DNA from: an uncultured Lachnobacterium sp.
GTDB lineage: Bacteria > Bacillota > Clostridia > Lachnospirales > Lachnospiraceae
Direction: 5' to 3'
Length of the DNA stretch: 36,062 nucleotides
NCBI GenBank assembly: GCA_945971355.1
Contig: CAMFPD010000003.1
Coordinates: 1-36,062, forward strand
Made by a program: the position numbers and the translations under genes. The first letter of the stretch is position 1; each line of letters starts with the position of its first letter. The notes beneath the pieces are model-generated. The model made no database searches, was not told the origin of the DNA, and saw nothing but the letters and a program-made list of their open reading frames with translations. This document shows, in pieces, positions 1-9,192 of this stretch.

Positions 1-1
1 T

Positions 2-73
2 GCCGTTTCGGTATGTCCGATAGCTTTTGAAATATTTGAAAGATTAAAGGTGGAGTATGGTTTCAAAAAGTAA
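2..73 (+). CDS. 3' end of a truncated gene (unidentified)
   Basis: An open frame runs in from the left edge and stops at TAA, leaving only the last 23 residues (ending IFERLKVEYGFKK). The C-terminus is charged and helix-like. The fragment is too short to name a family, and the start lies outside the window. Its reality as a gene end is inferred from the open frame and plausible composition only. Confidence 0.4.
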   Translation, partial: AVSVCPIAFEIFERLKVEYGFKK

Positions 74-205
74 GCAAAAGAAAAATAAGGAGTTGAATAT
101 TATGAGGACGGAGATGTTGTTGCTAGAGGTATTGCGGATTCATGGAAACAAAATTATAAACGCAGAAGTGCAATGATGGACGAATTGAAAAAAGCTGGAT
201 TTTAA
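74..205 (+). pseudogene. Small coding remnant without its own start
   Basis: One frame reads YYEDGDVVARGIADSW... to RRSAMMDELKKAGF and a stop at 203-205. It looks like the natural C-terminus of a soluble protein, but it is preceded by an in-frame TAA (at 88-90) and has no start codon before the internal ATG-ATG. In another frame an AAGGAG sequence sits before an ATG at 101, which would give only a 24-residue peptide. The simplest reading is the tail of a gene broken by a frameshift or deletion. I do not recognise the family. Confidence 0.35.
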
Positions 206-240
206 TTGAAAAATCTTGTAGTGTGATGGTTCGTTTTGTA

Positions 241-249
241 TGTTAAAAT
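241..249 (+). promoter_or_regulatory. Possible extended -10 promoter for the PBP-GGDEF gene
   Basis: TGTTAAAAT has the TGn extension followed by a five-of-six -10 hexamer, about 60 bases before the coding region. No good -35 is visible, which is tolerated for extended -10 promoters. This is inference from consensus only. Confidence 0.3.
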
Positions 250-311
250 ATATATTAGAACTATTTGAATAGTTTGTGGTAGCTATGTGAACGTGCAATA
301 GGAAAGGCATT

Positions 312-2219
312 ATGGGGATGAAAAAACTGGCAATTATTGCAGATGCATGGAAGCGTTATGTAAACTATGCATGGGTTTATGGATGTGAAAAGTATATAGT
401 AGAGCACAATTTGGATGTTGAAGTTGATGTGTTTCACTGCTTTGGTAATATGAGCAAGGACGAATCTAACAATATTGGGGAGTACAATATTATTAATCTT
501 CCAGATTTGACTGAGTATGATGGTATTGTGGTTGAGGTTGCCAATATTGAGATGGAGGATCAGTATAATAAAATTGTCCAGAAAATATTGGATTCTGGCG
601 TTCCTGCGGTATCACTTCTTGTCAAAATTCCAGGAATGTACAGGGCTGGTATTGATAATTACAAGTCAATGAGTCAGATTGTGGAGCATCTAATTTCGGA
701 GCATGGGTGTAAAACCCTCAATTATGTTGGTGGGCCAGTGGATAACAGCGAGAATAATTCTAGACAACGTGCATATGAGGATGTTCTAAGGAAACATGGA
801 ATTAAAGTGGAGCCTGAGAGGATATATCAGGTGAATTATGAAGTGGAAACCGGTATGAAGGCTTTTGATTATTATTACGAGAATAATTTGATTCCGGATG
901 CCTTCGTGTGTGCCAATGAGAATATTGCAGTAGGTCTTTGTCAAAAAGCAATAGACAAAGGGTACAAAATTCCAGAAGATTTCAAGATTACTGGCTTCGA
1001 TGATTTTGACAAAGCATCTTATTTCGAACCAAGAATTACAACTGTCGGTTATAGTAAAGAGAACATAGCATATGAAGCTATGAAGCTTTTGCACCGAATT
1101 TGGCAGGGACAAGAGGTTCCTGAAATCGTATATTCAAAGGCAAATCTCGTATTTCAGGATAGTTGTGGTTGCGTAAATTGCAATCATAAGAAACGAAGTG
1201 ATTTGATAAAGAGTAGAATCTTTTACGAGGTAAGGCAGATAGATTTGTACAATGAGACAACAGATATGAGCAGGAGTCTCATTAATTGTGATACCTATGA
1301 ACAGATGGCAGAGTATCTCTTAAAATGCTTGGTGGGGCTTCGCTGCCAGGAAATGTATCTGGTGATGAATCACGATATTATTGTGTCTCAGGGTAAGGAT
1401 GTTACAGAAGAAGTCCATGAGGAAAATATTGTGGATGGTTATGCAGAACGAATGGATGTTGTCTTAGCATATAAAAAGGGCGAAAAGCAGTACAATGTTC
1501 CTAAGAAAGCAAATGAATTGCTGCCAAAAATCTGGAAGCGACAGAAGGGTGATACCAGGGTGTTTGTGCCTTTACATATGAGAGACAGGGAAGTTGGCTA
1601 TTTTGTTTTGGTAAATTGCGATTATATGATGGAGAATCAGTTTATTTATGAGACGTTGACTTCTTTTTCAAAGGCATTTGAGTACTTGTATAGTAGGACA
1701 ATATTGCAGCGAGTTAATGATAAACTATCAATATTATATTTATTGGATTCGCTCACAGGATTATACAATAGAACTGCTTATAATCAGTTGATTATTCCAA
1801 TGTATGAAAAGTGTATGGCTGAAAAAGAACCGCTTGCTGTTGTATTTTTTGATGCAGATCATTTGAAAACTGTAAACGATAAATATGGTCATGATATGGG
1901 AAATGAGATAATTTTGGGGGTTGCGGATGCGATTAAGAAGTGTTTCCCATTTGATTCAGTGGCTATGAGATATGGTGGGGACGAGTTTGTAGTGCTTGTA
2001 CCTTCCTGTGTAGAGGCTGATGTTGAGGAAATGATAGACAGATTCAATCAGAAGATAAAGGATATTTCAGCAGAAAAAACCCTGCCATTTGCTATTGAGG
2101 CAAGCGCAGGATATGTGATTGCAAGAGACCACTCAAAGGGAATAGATGAATATATAAATGATGCTGATGATATGATGTATCAGGAGAAGAAGAAACGAAA
2201 GGCCGAGAGACTATCATAA
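312..2219 (+). CDS. Sugar-binding-protein-like/GGDEF diguanylate cyclase
   Basis: Cytoplasmic fusion protein of 635 residues. Residues ~1-285 resemble the periplasmic-binding-protein fold of LacI/GalR regulators (opening KKLAIIADAWKR, later ITGFDDFDKASYFEPRITTV), but there is no N-terminal helix-turn-helix, signal peptide or membrane segment. A cysteine cluster (SCGCVNC) follows, then a linker region, and a C-terminal GGDEF domain with intact RYGGDEF at ~553-559, so it probably makes cyclic di-GMP from GTP. The residues where the RxxD inhibitory site should lie read FPFD, so product inhibition looks lost. A sugar or similar small ligand may control activity (inference). The start could be 312 or ATG 318; AGGAAAGG is better spaced for 318. 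The stop codon overlaps the ATG of the phosphatase remnant that follows. Confidence 0.85.
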   Translation: MGMKKLAIIADAWKRYVNYAWVYGCEKYIVEHNLDVEVDVFHCFGNMSKDESNNIGEYNIINLPDLTEYDGIVVEVANIEMEDQYNKIVQKILDSGVPAVSLLVKIPGMYRAGIDNYKSMSQIVEHLISEHGCKTLNYVGGPVDNSENNSRQRAYEDVLRKHGIKVEPERIYQVNYEVETGMKAFDYYYENNLIPDAFVCANENIAVGLCQKAIDKGYKIPEDFKITGFDDFDKASYFEPRITTVGYSKENIAYEAMKLLHRIWQGQEVPEIVYSKANLVFQDSCGCVNCNHKKRSDLIKSRIFYEVRQIDLYNETTDMSRSLINCDTYEQMAEYLLKCLVGLRCQEMYLVMNHDIIVSQGKDVTEEVHEENIVDGYAERMDVVLAYKKGEKQYNVPKKANELLPKIWKRQKGDTRVFVPLHMRDREVGYFVLVNCDYMMENQFIYETLTSFSKAFEYLYSRTILQRVNDKLSILYLLDSLTGLYNRTAYNQLIIPMYEKCMAEKEPLAVVFFDADHLKTVNDKYGHDMGNEIILGVADAIKKCFPFDSVAMRYGGDEFVVLVPSCVEADVEEMIDRFNQKIKDISAEKTLPFAIEASAGYVIARDHSKGIDEYINDADDMMYQEKKKRKAERLS

Positions 2220-2380
2220 TGAAAAAAAGACCAGTGAGCTTACTTCAAACTACTCAGAACACCAGAGATTTAGGTGGATATTTTAGGGAAAAATATGGTG
2301 ATACGAATAACTATTTCAAAGGTATGGGATTAAGTAGTATAGAAATAGAGAAACTTCGTAAAAAGTTATATGAATATTGA
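2219..2380 (+). pseudogene. Internally deleted tyrosine phosphatase remnant
   Basis: A 53-residue frame begins at the ATG overlapping the previous stop. Its first part, QNTRDLGGY, is the hallmark N-terminus of the bacterial tyrosine/serine phosphatase family (Y_phosphatase3). From residue 22 it reads REKYGDTNNYFKGMGLSSIE and EKLRKKLYEY, which resembles the C-terminus of the same family. The roughly 200 residues expected between them, including the HCxxGKDRT catalytic loop, are missing. The reading frame is kept across the join. It is most likely a deletion pseudogene; a small expressed protein cannot be excluded. Confidence 0.6.
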
Positions 2381-2386
2381 CAAAGC

Positions 2387-2418
2387 AAATGCTCCGCATT
2401 TTGTAGTGCGGAGCATTT
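2387..2418 (+). terminator. Strong hairpin between convergent genes
   Basis: A perfect 12-base inverted repeat (AAATGCTCCGCA, loop of 8) lies between the phosphatase remnant and the oppositely oriented chemotaxis receptor. The A-rich and T-rich edges on each side suggest a bidirectional terminator. Confidence 0.7.
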
Positions 2419-2455
2419 ATTAATCTATCAAGGATCTTCCTAATGTGTTTGGGTT

Positions 2456-4237
2456 TTATTCGACGATAAATACTGAAATCTCTTGGTTGAGACGTTTTGC
2501 TGTGGAGTCACATTTGTCAACCTCTTCGCTTACTATATCTGTTTGATATTTGACATCGGTAGTCTTGGATGCGATACTGGTTGTCCCTTGTGCCCCCTCA
2601 TATGTAGCATTTGCGATTTCGCTCATTGATTCAAGCACGCTTTCGATAGAAGCCAATAGTTCCTCAGAGGTTGCGCTGAAATCACTTATAAGTGAATCAA
2701 TCTTTTCAGCATCCTTATTATATGCATCTGCAACTCCATCAAACATATCATAACTTGCTACAACATCGGTAGCTACAAACTCTAATAATCGTTCTGCATC
2801 TTGTGATAGGTTGGTAACTGCTGCGGTCACTTCCTCTGTAACACCTTGGATTTTTGATACTGTTTGTTTGGATTGTTCTGCCAATCCACCAATCTCTGTA
2901 GCAACAACCGCAAAACCTCTACCAGCTTCTCCGGCGCGCGCAGCTTCAATAGAAGCATTTAATGCCAGTAAGTTGGTTTGCTCTGTAATTTCCATAATTG
3001 AGGAAGAAAGTACTTCAATTTCTTTTACTACCTTTGCGTCTTCCAATGCCTTTGCCAAGCTTTCTTGCAATTCATTATGTATCTGGTAGGCATGCGTTCT
3101 CTGATTTTTTGTATCTTCCTGTGCTTTACTTGCGCGTTCATGGATATCTACTGCTTGTTCTGCACCTTCTTGAGAACGGAAGGCAATATTTTTAGCAGCA
3201 ATTTCGATCTCGTGTGACATATTACTAATTGTTTCTGATGATGCAGCTGTTTCTTCCATTCCTGCAGCCAATTGCTGTGTTGTAGCAGATACATCTTCAA
3301 CATTACCACTCAATGAAGATACATTATCTTTCACTCTGTCTACAATTCCGTAAAGAAGATTTCCCTGATTTTTTACCTCGCGAATCAGATTGCTTACCTG
3401 ATGTTTCATATTTTCAAGACCTTCACTTAGAATTCCAAAATCATCTTTTCGATTTTGCAACAGTTCAGGTAATGGTTCTGAAAAATTACCCTTTGCCATA
3501 TTTCCGATATACTTCAAAGAAGCATTGAAAGATTTACTTAAGCTATTGCCTATATAAAGGCTCAAACATAGAGAGATAGCTAGTATTACTAATTCTGTTC
3601 CAAGAACCATAAGTATAGTAGTTTTTATTTTTTGACTTAAATTCTTTGTTTGTAGTGCAACTGTAGTGTCTATATAATCAGTGTAGTTGCCGGTTCCGAT
3701 TACCCAGCCAAACGGCTCGAATGCTTTACTATAAGAACGCTTTGGAGATGGTTCGGTTTCTCCTGCTTTTGGAAACATATAATCGACAAATCCCCCATCT
3801 GGTTCTTGTCCTACACGAATAATCTCACGAACCATTTCATATCCGTTGGCATCTTTCGTTTCCATACGATTTGTTCCCTCAGTCTCATTTCCGAGCAATA
3901 CTACGCAGTTTCCGTCATAAGTATCTGCCCAGAAATAACCTGCTTCACCATAACGCAGGTCACGCAATAGCGACGCTCCCATTTCTTTGGCTTCATCCAA
4001 AGAGCAATCACCATTTTCATATTGTGCATAAACACCATTTAACATAGAAAGAGCATTATCTACTTGCTCTTTTATGCTCTGATCATAATCGGCGCGAATA
4101 CTTTCCTCAAGTATTGCAGTAGCATTGGTGCGTAATGCTGTCAGCTGAATGATGGCTATGCCCCCTAATACCATCAGACCAATAAGTGTAATAAGTGCCA
4201 TGAGTCCCATTTTCATTTTTACACTAATGTTCCTCAT
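2456..4237 (-). CDS. Methyl-accepting chemotaxis protein with Cache sensor
   Basis: Membrane receptor of 593 residues. It has a short cytoplasmic start, a membrane segment at ~10-33, an extracellular sensor at ~40-195 with the single-Cache hallmark [16 protein letters not shown], a second membrane segment at ~205-228, a HAMP-like region, and a long coiled-coil signalling domain with the conserved hairpin tip [20 protein letters not shown]. It would detect a small extracellular ligand and signal through CheA/CheW; the ligand cannot be told from sequence. The tip reads [11 protein letters not shown] where most relatives have arginine after EI/EV. GGAGGG is well placed before the start. No chemotaxis kinase genes are nearby, so it is an orphan receptor that implies motility genes elsewhere. 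Confidence 0.92.
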   Translation of the reverse strand: MRNISVKMKMGLMALITLIGLMVLGGIAIIQLTALRTNATAILEESIRADYDQSIKEQVDNALSMLNGVYAQYENGDCSLDEAKEMGASLLRDLRYGEAGYFWADTYDGNCVVLLGNETEGTNRMETKDANGYEMVREIIRVGQEPDGGFVDYMFPKAGETEPSPKRSYSKAFEPFGWVIGTGNYTDYIDTTVALQTKNLSQKIKTTILMVLGTELVILAISLCLSLYIGNSLSKSFNASLKYIGNMAKGNFSEPLPELLQNRKDDFGILSEGLENMKHQVSNLIREVKNQGNLLYGIVDRVKDNVSSLSGNVEDVSATTQQLAAGMEETAASSETISNMSHEIEIAAKNIAFRSQEGAEQAVDIHERASKAQEDTKNQRTHAYQIHNELQESLAKALEDAKVVKEIEVLSSSIMEITEQTNLLALNASIEAARAGEAGRGFAVVATEIGGLAEQSKQTVSKIQGVTEEVTAAVTNLSQDAERLLEFVATDVVASYDMFDGVADAYNKDAEKIDSLISDFSATSEELLASIESVLESMSEIANATYEGAQGTTSIASKTTDVKYQTDIVSEEVDKCDSTAKRLNQEISVFIVE

Positions 4238-4454
4238 TTTTCATCCCTCCTATATGCAATATTAGTACTAGTGTACTGCACTGTTAGGTTTTTGTCCACT
4301 GCGAAATCTAACATTTTGATACTTTGTCCCACAAAAAACAAAAAATATATAAATACAACATAGAAGTATCTGACAATTTGTGGCAGAAATGATATTATAA
4401 TTAAAGAGAAAATGTGGCAGAGAAGAGCTAATAACACAGAGAATAGGTAATAAC
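4238..4454. other. Divergent intergenic region, receptor/hemerythrin
   Basis: AT-rich spacer between the divergently transcribed receptor and hemerythrin genes. It holds two TGTGGCAGA copies 32 bases apart (near 4380 and 4412) and a small AGTAC/GTACT inverted repeat near 4264, all possible regulator contacts. The 67-residue minus-strand frame across it is low-complexity and not credible. Confidence 0.3.
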
Positions 4455-4482
4455 TTGAAAAAATCTGATTAAATGATAAAAT
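4455..4482 (+). promoter_or_regulatory. Promoter of the hemerythrin gene
   Basis: TTGAAA and TAAAAT are separated by 16 bases, and the -10 carries a TGA extension directly upstream. This is a good housekeeping-type promoter about 45 bases before the start codon. Confidence 0.6.
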
Positions 4483-4525
4483 GGTACTAGAAATATGCTG
4501 ATAAATTTTTAAGGGGTGATAAAAA

Positions 4526-5347
4526 ATGTTTAATTTTACAAAAGATTGTATGATTGGGATAGAGGAACTGGATAACGATCATAGAAGATTATTTGAGCTT
4601 ATAAATGAAGCCCTGTATTTGGTTAATAACGAATATATAGATGATAAATACGATCGGATAAAAAATATATTAGAGGAGCTTGATGACTACGCAGCACAGC
4701 ACTTTGCAAGAGAAGAAGCCTACATGACAAAAATTCGTGATCCAGAGCTTATAATGCAGCGAGTACAGCATGAGCATTTTCATCAGCAGGTTTGGGATCT
4801 GATATACAAAAAAATGGATACAGATGAAGAACAGCAGATTGTCCTTGATAAGATTTTATCATTTTTAACAAGGTGGCTATACCAGCATATTATCTCAAGC
4901 GATGCATTAATTGGAACACTTGAACCATTGGAAGAGTGGATGGTTCGGGAAAATCCTTGCGAGTTTCTTGATGAGTATAAGATAGGAAATGAATTAATTG
5001 ATGCAGAGCATAAAACACTGTTTGATATTACAGGTAAGGTTTATAGTATTTTGAAACGAGGAGCAACATCGGAAGATGCGGATGAAATAATAGGTATTTT
5101 GAAGGAACTCAGAGATTATACTGCTGAACATTTTTCGGATGAGGAGGAGTATATGAGGAGTATTAATTATCCTGGCCTTCCTCAGCAGGAACGTGCCCAC
5201 AAGTCATTTATTGGTGCTTTGGACGATATTAATGAGGACAAGATACACGAGGATCCTGCTGAGTATGTGAAGAGCCTTATAGAATTTCTGTTAGGCTGGC
5301 TAATTAACCATATTCTCAAGGTGGATGGGCTTATTACAAAATCATAA
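4526..5347 (+). CDS. Tandem bacteriohemerythrin, two domains
   Basis: Cytoplasmic protein of 273 residues made of two hemerythrin domains (~1-135 and ~136-273). Hemerythrins bind O2 at a non-heme di-iron site held by five His, one Glu and one Asp. Domain 1 shows the full set: DNDH, QHFAREE, HEHFH and QHIISSD. Domain 2 has DAEH, EHFSDEE and NHILKVD, but where HxxxH is expected it reads QERAH, so one ligand His is Gln. Domain 2 may therefore bind iron or oxygen differently. Single-domain proteins of ~135 residues are usual; this is a duplication. The start has AAGGGGTGA at proper spacing. The likely role is oxygen sensing, storage or scavenging in an anaerobe, next to an aerotaxis-like receptor. 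The 3' end overlaps the convergent AraC gene by six bases. Confidence 0.9.
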   Translation: MFNFTKDCMIGIEELDNDHRRLFELINEALYLVNNEYIDDKYDRIKNILEELDDYAAQHFAREEAYMTKIRDPELIMQRVQHEHFHQQVWDLIYKKMDTDEEQQIVLDKILSFLTRWLYQHIISSDALIGTLEPLEEWMVRENPCEFLDEYKIGNELIDAEHKTLFDITGKVYSILKRGATSEDADEIIGILKELRDYTAEHFSDEEEYMRSINYPGLPQQERAHKSFIGALDDINEDKIHEDPAEYVKSLIEFLLGWLINHILKVDGLITKS

Positions 5348-6211
5348 GGTTTTCTGATTTAGTACATAATCACGTGGCGATTTACCATATTCCTTTTTAA
5401 AGGCGCGATAGAAGCTGGAATAGTCCTTAAAACCACAGAGCAGGTATGCCTCTGAGATGTCTGTTCCTGAGATGATGGCATTTATACAGAGAGTCAGACG
5501 TTTTTTAATAATATACTGATGAAGCGAGGTTCCAAAATTCTCGGTAAATACATGGGAAACGTGATATTTACTGATAAAGAATTCCTTGGAAATAGATTCC
5601 AGAGAGAGCTCCTCTGTGATGTGCTCATCAACATATATTAATATATTTTCGTACAAAGAATTGTCCTTACGCATCTGAGCCGGGTTGTCCAGTTCATAGA
5701 CGTTTCGGCTAATGGAGAACATGAAATCATGCACACTTAGGGAAATGCGAGTAGCTTTACCAAAACGGTTACCTCGCATTTCCCTGATTATTCTAAACAT
5801 TTTTGTTTTCAATTCATTAAAAGTAAAGAAGTCAAAATGATAAATATTTTTCTTGGTTACAGCAGCCTTTTGTAATGGGTACACTAAATCAGAGGAGGTC
5901 TGTAACATATGGTCGCAGAAATCCTGTGAAATCCAGAAAATACATCTCTGATAAGGGATACTTTTATCCAAAATATTCAGATGATGGTTTGTGCAAGGAG
6001 GAATAATAATCATATCTCCCTCGCGTAGAACAAATTCATCGTTTTCAATAAAAATCGAAACCTTGCCACCGAAGAAAAAATAAAATTCATAATAATTATG
6101 TGTGTGGTCTTTTACATTTTGCAATGCTGTATCACTGTAATAGTACAATTCGAAATCCTTTTCGCGCATATGCTGTCTTGAACTAAAGGTTGACAAAAGG
6201 TTTTCCCGCAT
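5342..6211 (-). CDS. AraC-family regulator, probable hexuronate operon regulator
   Basis: Regulator of 289 residues with an N-terminal cupin-like ligand domain (HNYYEFYFFFGG, then REGDMIIIPPCTNHH, ~35-85) and a C-terminal AraC double helix-turn-helix (SLESISKEFFISKYHVSHVF, and LCGFKDYSSFYRAFKKEYGKSPRDY). Start chosen at 6211: AAGGAG sits just upstream, and the GTG at 6217 in the ORF track overlaps that site. It is transcribed divergently from uxuA with a 176-base gap, the usual arrangement for a local sugar-responsive regulator, so control of the uronate operon by a uronate or pathway intermediate is inferred. The six-base convergent overlap with the hemerythrin gene looks incidental. Confidence 0.85.
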   Translation of the reverse strand: MRENLLSTFSSRQHMREKDFELYYYSDTALQNVKDHTHNYYEFYFFFGGKVSIFIENDEFVLREGDMIIIPPCTNHHLNILDKSIPYQRCIFWISQDFCDHMLQTSSDLVYPLQKAAVTKKNIYHFDFFTFNELKTKMFRIIREMRGNRFGKATRISLSVHDFMFSISRNVYELDNPAQMRKDNSLYENILIYVDEHITEELSLESISKEFFISKYHVSHVFTENFGTSLHQYIIKKRLTLCINAIISGTDISEAYLLCGFKDYSSFYRAFKKEYGKSPRDYVLNQKTL

Positions 6212-6387
6212 TTTCACTCCTTCTTTCTAACATTTTTAAAATAATTATAATCTTTCACAGCAAGATTTACAATGTATTTAACAATTTAGTCAATGTAATA
6301 ATTAAGTGAATGGTACTATGATATGAATTAACGAGAGATAATAATAAAGATAATTATAAACAAGCATTGAAAGGAAGGTATTTATCT
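6212..6387. promoter_or_regulatory. Divergent control region, AraC gene/uxuA
   Basis: Very AT-rich region that must hold both promoters. TATGAT at 6317-6322 is a plausible -10 for uxuA, but no good -35 lies upstream, as expected for an activator-dependent promoter. AAGGAAGG at 6371-6378 is the uxuA ribosome binding site. I found no clear long palindrome or direct repeat for the regulator. Confidence 0.4.
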
Positions 6388-7473
6388 ATGGAAATGACAC
6401 TCAGATGGTATGGATCAAAATTTGACACTGTAACATTAAAGCAAATCAGACAGATTCCTGGGGTGACAGGAGTAATTACAACTCTCTATGATACAGAGCC
6501 AGGGGAGGTTTGGACAAGAGAGCGAATTCGTGCACTTAAGGATGAGGTTGAGGCTTCAGGATTAAGAATTGCTGGAATAGAAAGTGTTAATGTACATGAT
6601 GCCATCAAGACTGGTGCAAGCGACAGAGACATGTATATTGACAACTACATTAAGTGTCTGGAAAATCTTGGAGAAGAGGATATACACTTAGTATGCTACA
6701 ATTTCATGCCAGTATTCGACTGGACAAGAACTGAGCTTGCAAGAATGCGTCCGGATGGATCAACAGTTCTTGCATACACACAGGAAGCAGTAGATGCACT
6801 TGACCCAGAGAAAATGTTTGAGTCAATTGCAGGTGATATGAATGGTACAGTAATGCCGGGCTGGGAGCCAGAGAGAATGGCTCATGTAAAAGAGCTTTTT
6901 GAGATGTACAAGGATATTGATGATGAGAAATTATTCGAGAATCTCAAATATTTCCTTGAGAGAATAATGCCTACATGTGATAAGTACGATATCAACATGG
7001 CAATTCATCCAGATGATCCAGCATGGAGTGTATTTGGACTTCCTAGAATTATAATTAACAAGAAGAACATTCTTAGAATGATGGAGATGGTGGACAACCC
7101 ACATAACGGTGTAACTTTCTGTTCTGGTTCATACGGAACAAACCTTGAGAATGACCTTCCAGACATGATTAGATCATTAAAGGGCAGAATTCACTTTGCG
7201 CACGTAAGAAACCTTAAGTTCAATACTCCAACAGATTTCGAGGAGGCTGCTCATCTGTCAAGTGATGGAACATTTGATATGTATGAGATTATGAAGGCTC
7301 TTTATGATATAGGATTCGATGGACCAATCAGACCAGACCATGGACGAATGATTTGGGATGAGGTTGCGATGCCAGGATATGGATTATATGACAGAGCACT
7401 TGGTGCAACATATCTTAATGGACTTTGGGAAGCAATTGAAAAGAGTCACACAAGAGGTGTGGAGAAAAGATAG
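6388..7473 (+). CDS. uxuA: Mannonate dehydratase
   Basis: Dehydrates D-mannonate to 2-keto-3-deoxygluconate (KDG) in the cytoplasm. The protein of 361 residues matches UxuA along its length: opening MEMTLRWYG, then IAGIESVNVHDAIK, AIHPDDPAWSVFGLPRI, TFCSGSYGTN, HFAHVRNL and RPDHGRMIW; the His and Cys in these motifs are the expected metal and catalytic residues of this TIM-barrel enzyme. The ORF track start at 6367 is seven codons too early: the ribosome binding site AAGGAAGG lies inside that extension and is correctly spaced for ATG 6388. First gene of the uronate operon, 30 bases before uxuB. Confidence 0.95.
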   Translation: MEMTLRWYGSKFDTVTLKQIRQIPGVTGVITTLYDTEPGEVWTRERIRALKDEVEASGLRIAGIESVNVHDAIKTGASDRDMYIDNYIKCLENLGEEDIHLVCYNFMPVFDWTRTELARMRPDGSTVLAYTQEAVDALDPEKMFESIAGDMNGTVMPGWEPERMAHVKELFEMYKDIDDEKLFENLKYFLERIMPTCDKYDINMAIHPDDPAWSVFGLPRIIINKKNILRMMEMVDNPHNGVTFCSGSYGTNLENDLPDMIRSLKGRIHFAHVRNLKFNTPTDFEEAAHLSSDGTFDMYEIMKALYDIGFDGPIRPDHGRMIWDEVAMPGYGLYDRALGATYLNGLWEAIEKSHTRGVEKR

Positions 7474-7503
7474 TAGATAATCATTAGGAGATGGGAGATA
7501 ATC

Positions 7504-9111
7504 ATGATTTTAAATGAGAACGGATTAAAGGATAAAGAACAGTGGAAGTCAAAGGGATATTCACTTCCAAAATATGACAGACAGGAAATGATTAAAAATA
7601 CAAAAGAGAATCCAACATGGGTTCACTTTGGAGCTGGAAATATTTTTAGGGCATTTCAGGCTAACGTAGCACAGAATCTGTTGAATGATGGTGTTTTAAG
7701 TTCTGGAATCACAGTTGTAGAGGGCTTTGATTATGAAATTATCGAGAAGAAATACCGCCCTAATGACAACTATTCAATTCTTGTGACGCTTAAGGCTGAT
7801 GGCAATATTGAGAAGACTGTTGTAGGTTCAATTGGAGAATCGTGTATTCTTGACTCTGAAAACGATGTAGAATTTGGAAGATTGAAAGAGATTTTTGCAA
7901 AGGATTCTCTTCAACTTGCCACATTTACAATCACAGAGAAGGGTTACAGTCTTGTAGATGGAAAAGGTGAGCTCTTAGGTCTTGTAAAAGCAGATTTTGA
8001 GGCTGGCCCAGAGAAGCCGGCAAGCTACATTGGAAAGGTAGCAGCCCTCTTATACCACAGATATGTAAATGGTAAGAAACCGATCGCTATGGTTAGTACA
8101 GATAACTGCTCACATAATGGAGACAAGCTTTATGCAGCTATGAATGGATTTGCAGAGAAGTGGGCAGAGAATGGACTTTGTGACAAGGGATTTGTAGATT
8201 ATATAAATGACAAGTCACTGGTTTCTTTCCCTTGGTCAATGATTGATAAGATTACGCCACGACCAGATGAGTCAGTAGAGGCTCTTCTTAAGGAGGATGG
8301 ATTAGAGGATTTAGAGCCTGTAATCACATCAAAGAACACATATGTGGCTCCTTTTGTTAACGCGGAGGAAACAGAGTATCTGGTTATCGAGGATGCATTC
8401 CCAAATGGAAGACCTGCTCTCGAGAAGGGTGGAATCATTTTTACAGATAAAGAGACAGTAGATAAGGTAGAGAGAATGAAGGTATGTACATGCCTTAATC
8501 CTCTTCACACAGCTCTTGCTGTATATGGATGTCTCCTTGGATATACAAAAATCTCAGATGAGATGAAGGATACTGAGCTTGTAAAGCTTGTAGAGACAAT
8601 AGGATATAAGGAAGGACTGCCAGTTGTTATAAACCCAGGAGTATTAGATCCAAAGGAATTTATCGACACTGTACTTAAGGTTAGAATTCCAAATCCATTT
8701 ATGCCAGATACACCACAGCGTATTGCAACAGATACATCCCAGAAGCTTGCTATCAGATATGGAGAGACTATCAAAAACTATATCAAGGAAGGCAAGAATC
8801 TTGAGGATTTGAAGCTTATTCCACTTGTATTTGCAGGATGGCTCAGATACCTTATGGCAGTTGATGATGAAGGCAACGAGTTTGAACTTAGCCCAGATCC
8901 ATTGCTCGAAACAGTTCGTCCGTTCGTTGAGGGAATTAAGATTGGAGAGGCTTGCGATGTTGAAGCTTCCTTAAAGGGAATTCTTGAGGATGCCAAGATA
9001 TTCGGGGTTAATCTCTATGAGGTAGGACTTGCAGACAAGGTATGTGGATACTTTAGCGAGATGATTGCAGGAAAAGGCGCAATCAGAGCGACTTTGAAGA
9101 AGTATGTATAA
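7504..9111 (+). CDS. uxuB: Fructuronate reductase (mannonate oxidoreductase)
   Basis: NAD-dependent enzyme of the mannitol/mannonate dehydrogenase family, 535 residues, interconverting D-fructuronate and D-mannonate. Visible hallmarks are the N-terminal nucleotide-binding segment THWVHFGAGNIFR-like (WVHFGAGNIFRAFQ), STDNCSHNGDKL, FPWSMIDKITPRP and CLNPLHTALAVYGCLLGY. Position directly after uxuA in a uronate operon favours UxuB over tagaturonate reductase UxaB, which is a related family member; galacturonate-side activity cannot be excluded. The GGAGATGGGAGA upstream provides the ribosome binding site. A 81-base gap to kdgA contains no terminator. Confidence 0.88.
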   Translation: MILNENGLKDKEQWKSKGYSLPKYDRQEMIKNTKENPTWVHFGAGNIFRAFQANVAQNLLNDGVLSSGITVVEGFDYEIIEKKYRPNDNYSILVTLKADGNIEKTVVGSIGESCILDSENDVEFGRLKEIFAKDSLQLATFTITEKGYSLVDGKGELLGLVKADFEAGPEKPASYIGKVAALLYHRYVNGKKPIAMVSTDNCSHNGDKLYAAMNGFAEKWAENGLCDKGFVDYINDKSLVSFPWSMIDKITPRPDESVEALLKEDGLEDLEPVITSKNTYVAPFVNAEETEYLVIEDAFPNGRPALEKGGIIFTDKETVDKVERMKVCTCLNPLHTALAVYGCLLGYTKISDEMKDTELVKLVETIGYKEGLPVVINPGVLDPKEFIDTVLKVRIPNPFMPDTPQRIATDTSQKLAIRYGETIKNYIKEGKNLEDLKLIPLVFAGWLRYLMAVDDEGNEFELSPDPLLETVRPFVEGIKIGEACDVEASLKGILEDAKIFGVNLYEVGLADKVCGYFSEMIAGKGAIRATLKKYV

Positions 9112-9192
9112 ATTCAACATATTGTTGGAGTATTTATGTAAAAAGAAATATAATTATACCTAAAAATAAATCAAAGTGAAGAGGTGCTGAAA

